Shown here: positions 54,678 to 63,860 of the stretch, piece by piece
How the letters are laid out: every line of letters starts with the position of its first letter
Numbering within the stretch: the stretch's first letter is position 1
Assembly: GCF_010111755.1 (NCBI RefSeq)
Contig: NC_088961.1
Coordinates: forward strand, 682,001 to 746,000
Length of the DNA stretch: 64,000 nt
From: Nakaseomyces glabratus
Taxonomy: Eukaryota; Ascomycota; Saccharomycetes; Saccharomycetales; Saccharomycetaceae
Direction: 5' to 3'
The notes under the pieces: generated by a model
Databases searched by the model: none
What the model was told of the DNA's origin: nothing
The model's input: the letters and a program-made list of their open reading frames with translations, nothing else
Program-made: the position numbers and the translations under genes

Positions 54678-55051
54678 GCTGTTTGGTTTGGGTACATTAA
54701 AGGATTTCGAGAATATTTCACATTACTTTTCTAATCTCTGTATAGTCAAAACACAAAGATACGTAGATTTCAATTTATAATCTAATCACATACACTATTA
54801 AGATCTCATTTCATGAATGTTATTTTCCAATTAGGCTGTATAGTTTATTAACATAATATATGTAGCATTTATTCATTAAGACTTAATTTCTGCTACAAGG
54901 GTAATTGATTGCATAGCGCTTATTTCGATTCCTTGTTATTTGTTTTTACTATTGTACAGAAAATGTTACATAAAATTTGCAGATTTATCAGTAACTTGTA
55001 TGCTAATATACAAATGCATCTAAAAGTTCCATTCCTATTTAAAAGAGACCA
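54678..55051. other. Convergent intergenic region RPL20-YHM2
   Basis: About 370 AT-rich bases, with 3' flanks of two convergent, highly expressed genes. Nothing else seen. Confidence 0.55.
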
Positions 55052-55975
55052 TCAGTGCTTTGCAGCTGGCTTTTCACCAGTTAGTTTAGCAACAAATTCT
55101 CTGGCCATGTCACCGAAACCAACCATGAAGACAGTTTGCCAGATACCTAGACCAACTCTAGGTGTGACACCACGGTACAAACCCTTAAGACCGTTACTTT
55201 GGTAGATATACTTGAAAGTCTTACCAACAGTTAGGTTTTTAGGTCTATTTGGATCTTCTTTCTTAGATTGCATTTCTACTCTAATAACCTCGATTGGCTG
55301 ATTCCATGCACTCAAACCACCACCAATGGCACTTGCCATGATCTTTTCAAGAGCAGTTAGCTTATCATCTTTTCCAGTTTTACCAGTGAGTTTTCTGATA
55401 CCATCTTCAACTAATCTCGATAGACCAAAACGGGAACCCCAGTTAGTCATTTGTCTAATAGCAACGGCATTTACACCTTTATTGATACCTCTAATACCTT
55501 CCTTCTTATAGATGGACTTGAACACTTGCCATGATGATTGAGGAATAACACCTGGAACATTAGCGGCCTTTTGTCTTGTGATCTCCACAGTCTTCATACA
55601 GGTACAGAACCCCATGGTTAAATAAGCTTGAGTGACACCACCAGTGATACCACCCATGATACCAGCACCAAAGTTATTGAGCCCTAGCACCTTGAATCTG
55701 TATTCAGCCTCAGCAGAAACAAATAAAAGCACGGCACCTTTAGTGGAGGCTTCGATCCAAGCCCATGGAATTAGCCCTTGGTAAAAACCGAATATACCAC
55801 CACGAGACCATACATGCTTTGTAGCTTGTAAGAAATTGAATTCTCTGTGAGCAGCCATAGTGGTCTTAACCACTTCTAATGGTTGGCCAAGAGTTGTGAC
55901 CTCCGACAAGTTCAACCCAGCACCCAGCAGTATATTAGAGAATGAAACAGGTTTCTTTTCTATTGTTTGAGCCAT
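55052..55975 (-). CDS. YHM2: Mitochondrial citrate/2-oxoglutarate carrier
   Basis: 307 aa, mitochondrial carrier family. In S. cerevisiae Yhm2 exchanges citrate for 2-oxoglutarate (supplying cytosolic NADPH) and also binds mtDNA nucleoids. Three repeats of about 100 aa are visible with degenerate carrier signatures (GQPLEVVKTTMAAHR, RQMTNWGSRFGLSR context, NQPIEVIRVEMQSK). Segments such as SFSNILLGAGLNLSEVTTLG and TPRVGLGIWQTVFMVGFGDM are typical of Yhm2. Start MAQTIEKKPVSF; ATG at 55975. Codon bias is high. Adjacent to RPL20, as YMR241W. Confidence 0.93.
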   Translation of the reverse strand: MAQTIEKKPVSFSNILLGAGLNLSEVTTLGQPLEVVKTTMAAHREFNFLQATKHVWSRGGIFGFYQGLIPWAWIEASTKGAVLLFVSAEAEYRFKVLGLNNFGAGIMGGITGGVTQAYLTMGFCTCMKTVEITRQKAANVPGVIPQSSWQVFKSIYKKEGIRGINKGVNAVAIRQMTNWGSRFGLSRLVEDGIRKLTGKTGKDDKLTALEKIMASAIGGGLSAWNQPIEVIRVEMQSKKEDPNRPKNLTVGKTFKYIYQSNGLKGLYRGVTPRVGLGIWQTVFMVGFGDMAREFVAKLTGEKPAAKH

Positions 55976-56891
55976 GGTTCCTATTTTGCAATGTATATAA
56001 AAAGAATATTATGGTTTGTTCGAAGTTTAATTAACTGGCGAATAGGAAAATTGGGTAACAAGCTTTATGAAGGCTCAAAGACTGTGTTGTGATTATAATT
56101 GTAACGTTGCAACGTCTTTTTGCAAATATCATAAATGAAGTACAAAGAATAGTAATGAAAACAAAATCTAACTAACAAGTTTGCAAAACAGCAATTGAAT
56201 TTATATACCTGACCCACTTCGGATATGTACAACTACAAGGATGGAAAGAAACGCAAGAGTAATAAACACACTTTTACGTGATGACCATTTTTTACAAATC
56301 TATCAATTTCCACTGATAAATCACTGCTGGACTAAAAGACCGGAACTTTGATCAAAGTCACAGCGTTCATTTGCTCAAAAAAACAGCTGTAAAGGCCAAT
56401 TTAGAAATTTCAAGTCATCTAACTGGAAACTTGATCAAACAAATTCCAATGGGAAATTCACCTAAGTAATAAAATTCGAAGAGGAATTAGAGCACTAGTA
56501 AGACGGTACAATCCGAAAATTCAGAAATTTCGTGACACGATCCCACTTTATCCCACAGTATCGATCTCAAAATTAATCTATCGAACAGGATGATTATGAC
56601 GGAATAGCCCACTGCCCCCATTGTTGAAGCTTATCTTCACTGTGATACATTCTTGATCGTGGCTAAAACGAGATATTGAACCCAGTTCACATAGTCGACC
56701 TGTTCTCTACATGCTGAAGTTGTTATGGATTTGAATATGTCATCGAAGTATTATTTAAGTGCCAGACTATAAATGTAAACGAAAATAGAAATAAATAATG
56801 CTAAAGTTGCTTGTCGTAAAATTCATTAAACATAGTACGATAGAGTTCGTTATAACAATAGGTAAGTATTGTATATTATGCACTAATTGGT
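55976..56891. other. YHM2 upstream region and YPK 3' flank; synteny breakpoint
   Basis: About 900 bases with no recognised gene. S. cerevisiae chromosome XIII-type order ends on the left side and chromosome XI-type order (YKL126W-128C) begins on the right, so a chromosomal junction or lineage-specific joining lies here. Confidence 0.55.
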
Positions 56892-59006
56892 TCAGGCCAT
56901 CGAGCTTCCTAGTTGTTCGGAACCCAAATAAGACCATCCTTTAAATTGATTCTGAACACTTTCACTTAAGTATTCATCGATAACACTATCAACTGGCTTT
57001 TGTTTCGTAAACTCATTATCAAAATTGCTAGTATCATTTGCGTTTTGCACGTCTGGTCTAAAAGGTGGAAGATATTCTTTATTCCATATGCTATCCCAGA
57101 TTAAGTCATTAAAGAATTTATGGTTTTTAATCTCATCGGCACCATTGGCACCTAATCTTCTATTAGGATCACGATTCAGGAGCCTTTTCAATAAGTCCTT
57201 AGCGTCAGGATCCATACCATCCGGAAATATCAGTGGGCTTTTTAGTATTTTCTTGTACATTTCGCTTACATTTTCGTCGTAGTAAGGAGGTAAACCTGTT
57301 AACATCTCATAAAGCAAAACACCTAAGGTCCACCAGTCTACGACTTTGGTATATCCTTTCCCTAAAAGTACCTCAGGTGCGAGATATTCAGGTGTACCAC
57401 AAAATGTTGAAGTCTTCTCATTATCTTTCATATTCAACTTACATAAACCAAAATCACAAAGCGCAATATGACCTTGTGAATCAAGCAGGATATTCTCAGG
57501 TTTCAAATCACGATAAACCACATCCATTTTATGCAACGAGTCTAACGCAAGAAGAAGTTCTGATGCATAAAACCTAGCCCTAGAAATATCAAAAATACCT
57601 TCTCTTTGTAAATGATGGAATAATTCACCGCCATTTATACATGCAAGTACTAAATAAAGCTTTTCTGGCGTTTGAAAGGTAAATTTCAATGGCACAATAA
57701 AAGGACATTCCACTCGTGCTAGGATTGTTCTCTCTGCTAATGTATGGATGACTTCTGATTTCGCCACAATATATGATTTCCTGATAGCTTTTAATGCATA
57801 AATCTTTTGTGTATCCTTTTTTCTTACCTGCATCACTTTACCATATGAACCTTTCCCCAATACAGTTAACAGTTCAAAGTCATCAATACCAACTGGTTTG
57901 CTATATGAGGGTTTGAAGTCAACGGTCAGGTTGATGGTCCCGAGCCCCTGTTTGAGATTAATCCATTGATGATTGAATAATCTGAAGTTTGAAGCTGAGT
58001 TCATATCCAGCACTACCGGTAAAGTAAACGAATCTAAGAATATTTCTTTGCCAGCATGTATAGTTTCTAGAATAGATCTCATGTTCGGGTCAGCTAGTGC
58101 AGCCTCTTGTTGCCATCTCATTGAAGGTAGTAGGGCTGATGGAATTTTTATGAATACACTACACTTAAGGAAGGGCAGTTTGCGAGTCACGTCAAAAGTG
58201 GATATCTTATTGAAAACGGGCTTTGATATCGTGCCACCTTCAGGGTATATTGTGGCCATTGTGTTGTCGTATTCTACTGTCATGTATATCAGTGGGTAGT
58301 CGTCATGTCCCGGGACTTTAATGACTGCTGGGATGAATGTAGATGAGAATGCATTAGATATAAGCTGCTCTTCTGAGGTTTGGTTAGCCAGATGCACCTG
58401 CGAGAGTTGTGTTATAAGCTGTTCCATTTCCGCGTAAGTGTTGTTATCGCCTTCTAAGCTTGAGATTGAGGAGTTCAGAAGGTTATGCAATATGCCTTGG
58501 TCTGAAGTGATTGGCACAGGCATGGTGAAGTTACTTCCGGAGTAAACTTTCACTGTGAGCAGGCCGGAGTGCATATTCTCATCAATTCTATCGAACGGGG
58601 TGCTCTTGAATGCTGTGTCGTTAAGCAGCTCCGTGACATCCGTCATCGAGCTGTCTCTGTTGCTTCCGAGATTAGAACTCGAGTTTGAGCTGCTGTTAAA
58701 TGGCGAGAAGCTGTCCTTGTGCGAGCGCAACCAGGATGGCAAATCGAACTTGGACATGTTCTCGTTGCTCTCTTTGAAATAGGACATGTAAGAATCCTGC
58801 GACACACGCACAGGTGCTATAGAACCATTCGCCGCTGTAACTGTGTCTCTCCTCTCGACGGAAGGCCTGCTAAATATCGAGTCACCCGCGGCCGTATCCG
58901 CGCTATTCAGCGAGCTCTGCGAAGAGCTTATTATCATCTTCTTCTTTCTACTGTCATCGTCTTTACCTCTACCGAACTTAAACCTGTGCAGCTTCCAACC
59001 GTACAT
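56892..59006 (-). CDS. YPK1: AGC-family protein kinase Ypk1/Ypk2
   Basis: 704 aa. Ypk kinases act downstream of TORC2 and Pkh1/2 to control sphingolipid synthesis, flippases and endocytosis. The N-terminal regulatory half (about 130-370) contains the Ypk-specific region FNKISTFDVTRKLPFLKC. The kinase domain (about 374-630) has GKGSYGKV, ALKAIRK (ATP lysine), YRDLKPENILLD, DFGLC and activation loop TSTFCGTPEYLAPE, whose second Thr is the Pkh site. The C-terminal tail has PVDSVIDEYLSE (turn motif) and the hydrophobic motif FKGWSYLG (688-695), with Ser where Ypk1 has Thr. YPK1 and YPK2 are paralogues; PGM and PMU-like neighbours match YKL126W (YPK1), but YPK2 also neighbours a PGM gene. Confidence 0.92.
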   Translation of the reverse strand: MYGWKLHRFKFGRGKDDDSRKKKMIISSSQSSLNSADTAAGDSIFSRPSVERRDTVTAANGSIAPVRVSQDSYMSYFKESNENMSKFDLPSWLRSHKDSFSPFNSSSNSSSNLGSNRDSSMTDVTELLNDTAFKSTPFDRIDENMHSGLLTVKVYSGSNFTMPVPITSDQGILHNLLNSSISSLEGDNNTYAEMEQLITQLSQVHLANQTSEEQLISNAFSSTFIPAVIKVPGHDDYPLIYMTVEYDNTMATIYPEGGTISKPVFNKISTFDVTRKLPFLKCSVFIKIPSALLPSMRWQQEAALADPNMRSILETIHAGKEIFLDSFTLPVVLDMNSASNFRLFNHQWINLKQGLGTINLTVDFKPSYSKPVGIDDFELLTVLGKGSYGKVMQVRKKDTQKIYALKAIRKSYIVAKSEVIHTLAERTILARVECPFIVPLKFTFQTPEKLYLVLACINGGELFHHLQREGIFDISRARFYASELLLALDSLHKMDVVYRDLKPENILLDSQGHIALCDFGLCKLNMKDNEKTSTFCGTPEYLAPEVLLGKGYTKVVDWWTLGVLLYEMLTGLPPYYDENVSEMYKKILKSPLIFPDGMDPDAKDLLKRLLNRDPNRRLGANGADEIKNHKFFNDLIWDSIWNKEYLPPFRPDVQNANDTSNFDNEFTKQKPVDSVIDEYLSESVQNQFKGWSYLGSEQLGSSMA

Positions 59007-60188
59007 CTTACCAATTGCGCGCTGTTAGGGGATCCTTGGTTTCGAGTGTTGGTCTTCGTCCTGTTTTCCAAGAGTTTGTTATATACTAGGAATTAGAGAA
59101 AAACCCCTCGAGGCTGCCAATATTACCGACAGGCCATTGTTTATTAGCGATGGGCCCAGCAGGTGAGCTATTTGTTATTGTCGCAGCTATTTTCGTTCCT
59201 TTTTCCTGGCAGTGAGAGAGTGCACGCAGGAACCATGAAAGCACCTTCTCCCTGGTCTCTCTCTCCCCCCCCCCCCCCCCTGTGTATTGTACGCAGAATC
59301 GCTGAACTAATTTAAGATTGTGTGATTCCATTTTCCTAATCGGGAAAAGAAGGAAGGGGGTTGGGGTGGTTGGCAAAGACCGCCCAAGACGCGGACATTT
59401 CTGAGAGTGGATTGTATTAAGTGACAAGAGAAAAAGCTTCCATAGTTAATAGAATACACACATGCAGCTCCCATGCTTAGAATATCCTGTGGAGCGTCCC
59501 CTTACATATATTCTCAAGTGCTGGATCACTTGTGCTGTCAGTAAACCAGTCGTAGTACCAGAAGGGCAAAGCTAGAAGCTAGATCCCGACGACAGAAAGC
59601 ACAAAATGGAGATGGAAGTCACAGTAACCATCGTGGGGACGTGCTTCGCAAGCCAAAAACCGACTAATACACAAAGATGGTCCCTCCAGGCATTCTGTGT
59701 ACCAGACAAGAAACGAGGAAAAACGCGGACAATTACGGGATTTTTGATTCTTGAATATTCCTCTCCTATACAATAGCCAGCCCTCAGGTCCTTTACTATG
59801 TCCCATTGTGTAGCAAACACGGGGCACAAGAGAGCTCATTCCCCCCCAAGTCTAAGGGCTGTTCATCTGAATTTGGAACGTCCTCACACCCTGACACCTT
59901 GAATTGACTTACTACTAGTGGAAAAAGGGGGATGTCTTGTGTGGGAAGGCACAGGACACACATATCGGCGTGTTGCTATAATAGACTGTGGGTTGGAATA
60001 AGAAAAAAACAAACAAAAGTACAAGCATAAGGGACACTATAACATAGTAAATGTTTATCGAATTATTTATATTATGTATAATATTTTTTACAATAGAAAA
60101 GGATGATTCCTTATAAGGGGGGGGAAGGGGATTGAGGGCTTTTTTTCTTTGTTGGAGGGATATAGATACGAAAAAAAATTAAATGCAC
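59007..60188. promoter_or_regulatory. YPK upstream region and PGM 3' flank
   Basis: About 1.2 kb without a recognised gene. A TATATAA-type sequence (minus strand) lies near 59079-59085. A 16-C homopolymer is at 59265-59280 and G/C runs occur at about 59840 and 60117. Confidence 0.5.
59265..59280. repeat. Homopolymer of 16 Cs
   Basis: Perfect poly(C) run preceded by CTCTCTCT, about 260 bases upstream of the YPK ATG. Long G/C homopolymers are rare in AT-rich yeast genomes. Confidence 0.9.
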
Positions 60189-61892
60189 TCAGGTACGGAC
60201 TGTTGGCTCATCGGTACCGATCAATTCCTTGAAGTTTAGGAATGAAGTGACAGACTTTATCATCTTTTGCAAGTATTGGTCTGCAGATTGTGTGTAGGTA
60301 GACTTGTCGTCACTGTATTCTTCGATGTATAGTCTGATGGTAGCACCTGCGGAACCTGTTCCTGACAATCTTAGTACGAATCTGGCACCATTGGATAGCT
60401 TGACGAACAGGCCTTGGTGGTCTGATACAGAACCGTCTAGGTCTGTGTAAGAGAAGTCACCACAGTCGGAGACAGTTAAGGACTCGTCGCCTGGGAATGG
60501 AGCGTTCTTGGATTTTGGATCATTGACAAACTTGTCTAGCAAATCCACAACTTTGTTAGCCTTTTCAGTAGTGATACCTTCGTAGTCGTAACGAGTGAAG
60601 AAAGTACGGCCGTACTTGGCCCAGAATTCTTCTTGGATGGTCTTAATAGAGGCTTCCTTCTCTGGGTTGTGCTTGTTGTAAAGTGCAAGGATGTTCAACC
60701 AAGCACAGATGGCCCACACACCATCCTTTTCTCTGATGTGGTTGGAACCAGTACCGAAGGATTCTTCACCACAGATGGACAGCTTCTTAGCATCGAATAA
60801 AGCACAGAAGAACTTCCAGCCAGTTGGCACTTCGTAACAGTTCAAGCCTTGAGCCTTGGCGACACGGTCAATGGCACCAGAAGTTGGGAAAGAACGGGCT
60901 AGACCGTAGATACCTTGCTTTTGGAAGTATGGAATTTCCTTAGCGTACTCAGCAATGATGGCAACAGAGTCACCAGGAGAGACGAAAGCTGGGCCAGCAC
61001 CGTAGATCATGTTTCTGTCACCGTCACCATCTGAGGCGGCACCAAACTCAATCTTCTCACGGTCGACTCTCTCGACCAAAGTGTGAGCGTAGGTCAAATT
61101 TGGATCAGGGTGCAGACCACCGAAGTCCGGTTGTGGGTGCCAGTTTTGTAGTACTTCATCAGCTGGTAGGTCAAATTCATCGACGAAGATGGCCTTACCG
61201 TATGGACCGGTAATACCGTTCAAGGAGTCAAAAAGCAGTTTCCAGTTCTTGGCTTCTCTTTGCTTGTGAATAAATTCCTTGATCAATTTGAAGTCGAAGA
61301 TCTCTTTCATGAACTTCACGTAATCCTCTGTTGTGTCGATGATATCCACTAGCAAAGGACCGTATTGCTGGTCCTTACCAATCTTGGAGAAATCGACTTG
61401 TGGGAAATCCTTGATTATCTTGTAATGGGTCAATTGCTTGGAGACTTCCCACATCTTGTTGGTCACCGGCTCAGGTGCTGGGCCACCGTTGGCCAAGTTG
61501 TACTTGATACCCAAGTCATTCTCTGGACCACCAGGGTTATGAGACGCGGTCAAGATAATACCACCGGTACACTTCTCGGCATAGGATCTGATAACATGAG
61601 ATGCAGCTGGAGTAGACAGCAGCCCGTTCTGACCAATGATCAACTTACGCACACCATTGGCAGCACCAATAGCCGCAATCTTCTGCATGATGACATCGTT
61701 GTAGAAACGACCATCACCACCAACCACAAGAACAGCATCCTTGGCTCCTTCTGGAATAGCATCCATGATCGCCTGTATGAAGTTCTCAGTGTAGTTAGGC
61801 TCCTCCATGAAAACTTTAGTTTTCTTTCTCAAACCAGAAGTACCTGGCTTCTGGTCTTGATATGGCTTCGTTGGCACTGTTTCAACTTGCAT
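60189..61892 (-). CDS. PGM1: Phosphoglucomutase
   Basis: Interconverts glucose-1-phosphate and glucose-6-phosphate, linking glycolysis to glycogen, trehalose, UDP-glucose and galactose use. 567 aa (S. cerevisiae Pgm1/Pgm2 about 570). The catalytic phosphoserine loop is TASHNPGG with Ser117. The Mg-binding loop is DGDGDRN, the sugar-binding loop GEESFGTGS and the C-terminal phosphate-binding loop RLSGTGSAGATIR. Start MQVETVPTKPYQDQKPGTSG matches the family. Codon bias is high. S. cerevisiae has two paralogues: PGM1 next to YPK1/PMU1 and PGM2 next to YPK2. The PMU-like gene favours PGM1, but this may be the only copy. Confidence 0.95.
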   Translation of the reverse strand: MQVETVPTKPYQDQKPGTSGLRKKTKVFMEEPNYTENFIQAIMDAIPEGAKDAVLVVGGDGRFYNDVIMQKIAAIGAANGVRKLIIGQNGLLSTPAASHVIRSYAEKCTGGIILTASHNPGGPENDLGIKYNLANGGPAPEPVTNKMWEVSKQLTHYKIIKDFPQVDFSKIGKDQQYGPLLVDIIDTTEDYVKFMKEIFDFKLIKEFIHKQREAKNWKLLFDSLNGITGPYGKAIFVDEFDLPADEVLQNWHPQPDFGGLHPDPNLTYAHTLVERVDREKIEFGAASDGDGDRNMIYGAGPAFVSPGDSVAIIAEYAKEIPYFQKQGIYGLARSFPTSGAIDRVAKAQGLNCYEVPTGWKFFCALFDAKKLSICGEESFGTGSNHIREKDGVWAICAWLNILALYNKHNPEKEASIKTIQEEFWAKYGRTFFTRYDYEGITTEKANKVVDLLDKFVNDPKSKNAPFPGDESLTVSDCGDFSYTDLDGSVSDHQGLFVKLSNGARFVLRLSGTGSAGATIRLYIEEYSDDKSTYTQSADQYLQKMIKSVTSFLNFKELIGTDEPTVRT

Positions 61893-62109
61893 CCTTTCCG
61901 TACTAGTTTTTCTTTCTTATTTATTTGTTAATGTGTCTATGTATAACACTTCTATTACTCCTATCACTTGTTTAAGTCAGAAGAAAAAATTTTCTTTTTA
62001 CCAGGGTTGTTGTTTAAATATGTTTTTTTTTTTTTTTCAGTTTGAATTGGATGAGTGAATCAAGGGGGGTAAACAATGGAAGTGATTCACTCAGTAATAG
62101 CGCCCGCAC

Positions 62110-62330
62110 TCTACAGCCTTCTAGTCTCCCTTCCCCCCCTTCTTGTGCAGTCACTCCCCTCCACCCCCCACCCCCATTCCCTCCGCCATCCCTCTGTTGC
62201 CCCCCTGCCCTCTCCCTCCAGGTTTACCGCCAATTCCTGCTCCTTCTCTCCTTCTCTCCTTCTCTCCTTCTCCTTCTCCTTCTCTCCCCCCTGCCCCTGC
62301 CCCTCCACTCATCGCCTTCCGCGAAAAACT
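62110..62330. repeat. Pyrimidine-rich tract with (TCTCCTTC)n microsatellite
   Basis: Almost pure C/T on the plus strand, with tandem TCTCCTTC/TCTCCTT units at about 62239-62290. Such homopurine-homopyrimidine stretches can form triplex (H-DNA) and mutate by slippage. Confidence 0.8.
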
Positions 62331-62593
62331 TCCCCTTACAAACTCGAGGGCTCCCCCCCCCCCTTGACACTCTGCCTTTGGTCCCTCTACACAGTAACAG
62401 TCGCACCCCGCACGTATTATGTAAACCTCGATCTTTCTCGATTGCTTGCTCTCCAATCCCTACGGGTGCTTCTAATACAACGGTGTGGGCCCCCCACCAA
62501 CTTCACAAAACACAGTGTGTTGCATTATACGTTACATCACATTATAAGTACGTGCATAGCTATTTCAATGTCTTCTCGTGTTTTGGGATATAA

Positions 62594-62599
62594 CACGTG
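62594..62599. promoter_or_regulatory. CACGTG (Pho4-type) site upstream of the PMU-like gene
   Basis: CACGTGG, the high-affinity Pho4 form without a flanking 5' T, about 285 bases upstream of the ATG. PMU2 of C. glabrata is a known Pho4 target, so phosphate regulation is plausible; Cbf1 is the alternative. Confidence 0.5.
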
Positions 62600-62753
62600 G
62601 TTACTATTTCCATTTGTGCTAGCAACTAGCAACAAGCATGTGGGTTCAGAACTGCAACGTATGTGCCTCCCTAGTTCTTTAAGAAACTACCGTACAATGG
62701 AGGGGGAAGTGGGGTGAATAACTGCGGATCACACTGATCATTTCCAAATTCTT

Positions 62754-62790
62754 GATGGCCCGATGGCTCGATGGCTCGATGCGATGAGCT
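62754..62790 (+). repeat. GATGGCTC tandem repeat ending in a PAC motif
   Basis: GATGGCCC, GATGGCTC and GATGGCTC in tandem (62754-62777), then GATG leading into GCGATGAGCT (62781-62790), a perfect PAC motif, 16 bases before the TATA box. Confidence 0.7.
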
Positions 62791-62805
62791 TAGAGACTAT
62801 ATTTG

Positions 62806-62813
62806 TATAAAAG
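62806..62813 (+). promoter_or_regulatory. TATA box of the PMU-like gene
   Basis: TATAAAAG, 70 bases before the ATG at 62883 and 127 before the ATG at 62940. Either start is compatible. Confidence 0.7.
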
Positions 62814-62882
62814 CAAAGGGTATTCTTTAACCAAGGGGACACACGCGTAACATCCCCATCTAAAACCATGCTTAACCTCTAA

Positions 62883-63860
62883 ATGATCCTACATAGACTG
62901 CTTCTGTTGCTGAACCTGGACTGGAATCGCGAAGTCGAGATGACAGTGCAGGACTTGGACGTAAGAGCGTTGCCTGGGTACTTCAAAGGGTACTCCGCTA
63001 GGGACACGCCCGAGACCAGGCATAATGCCACAGAGCTTGACTTCCTGGCGTTTGACGACCAGTTCACCACTTGGAAACAGCTGTACCAGGCCATTCCCAA
63101 GGATACGGACACCCATTCCTATAAGCTTCTCGTGCTGGCCAGACACGGCGAGGGCTACCACAACGCCGCGGAGGCCCGGTACGGCGAGAAAGCCTGGAAC
63201 GAGTATTGGTCGAAACTCGAGGGCGACCAGTACGGCAGCTGGCTGGACGCCGAGCTGACGCCGTTGGGGAAGAAACAGGCCCTGGAGGCCGGCCAAACTT
63301 ACCTGACTAACCTGACTGACGGCCTCCAACTACTACCACATAAGTTTTTCGTCTCACCAATGAGACGCTGTCTTGATACCTACATCAGAGAATGGGAGCC
63401 GGTGTTCTCCACCCATAGGCCTTCAAATGCAACTGTCAACGTAAAAGTCATCGAGTACTTGAGGGAAACTTTAGGTGTGCACACGTGTGATGAACGTGTA
63501 AGCCACTCCCAGGCTTTGTCAGAATACCAGGACCACAGGTATAACAACAGTGATGTCACTGTCCATTTCGACTACCCTGGTAATTACTCGGAGAAGGATC
63601 AGCTATGGTATCCCGACCATAGAGAGACTAAAGCAGAAATGGATAGAAGAACAAGAATAGGGTTGCGTGAGATGTTCTCAAGTGTCAATACTACGGACAA
63701 GGTGATATCATTGACATGCCATTCCGGTGTTATCGCCAGTGTGCTGAGAAACATAAAACACCCAGCTATAGACCACTTGCAAACGGGGAAACTTGTATAT
63801 GCTGTGGTAGAGCTATCTAAGGCGCCTACAGATGATCAACCAATGCTTGTTGTGTCATAA
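62883..63860 (+). CDS. PMU1: PMU-type phosphatase (phosphoglycerate mutase superfamily)
   Basis: Histidine phosphatase superfamily member similar to S. cerevisiae Pmu1 and the C. glabrata Pmu acid phosphatases. 325 aa from 62883, or 306 aa from the second ATG at 62940, where similarity begins (DVRALPGYFKGYSARDTPE). The catalytic RHG is in VLARHGEGYHNAAEARYG (His88) and the second active-site His is in SLTCHSGVIASVLR. Six N-x-S/T sequons (NAT, NLT, NAT, NNS, NYS, NTT) and a hydrophobic N-terminus (MILHRLLLLLNL) suggest entry into the secretory pathway, unlike a typical cytosolic mutase. It neighbours PGM1, as YKL128C does. GC is about 64% at 63121-63300, dropping to 42-53% afterwards. More PMU copies could follow beyond the window. 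Confidence 0.88.
   Translation: MILHRLLLLLNLDWNREVEMTVQDLDVRALPGYFKGYSARDTPETRHNATELDFLAFDDQFTTWKQLYQAIPKDTDTHSYKLLVLARHGEGYHNAAEARYGEKAWNEYWSKLEGDQYGSWLDAELTPLGKKQALEAGQTYLTNLTDGLQLLPHKFFVSPMRRCLDTYIREWEPVFSTHRPSNATVNVKVIEYLRETLGVHTCDERVSHSQALSEYQDHRYNNSDVTVHFDYPGNYSEKDQLWYPDHRETKAEMDRRTRIGLREMFSSVNTTDKVISLTCHSGVIASVLRNIKHPAIDHLQTGKLVYAVVELSKAPTDDQPMLVVS

Larger units (their letters stand above)
61893..62882. promoter_or_regulatory. PGM-PMU divergent region
   Basis: About 1 kb. It contains a 220-base pyrimidine-rich tract (62110-62330), a CACGTG site (62594-62599), an 8-bp tandem repeat leading into a perfect PAC motif (62754-62790) and a TATA box (62806-62813). Frames in the pyrimidine tract are low-complexity artefacts. 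Confidence 0.6.

Noticed and set aside
56860..56869. Reverse-strand ATACTTACCT, identical to the U1 snRNA 5' end
   Set aside because: The following sequence does not resemble U1 stem-loop I or any later U1 element; it directly follows the YPK stop. A similar ACTTACCT near 48189 fails the same test.
62076..62717. 183- and 213-codon frames in the pyrimidine tract
   Set aside because: Low-complexity Pro/Ser/Leu translations of C/T repeats, overlapping in several frames; not protein genes.
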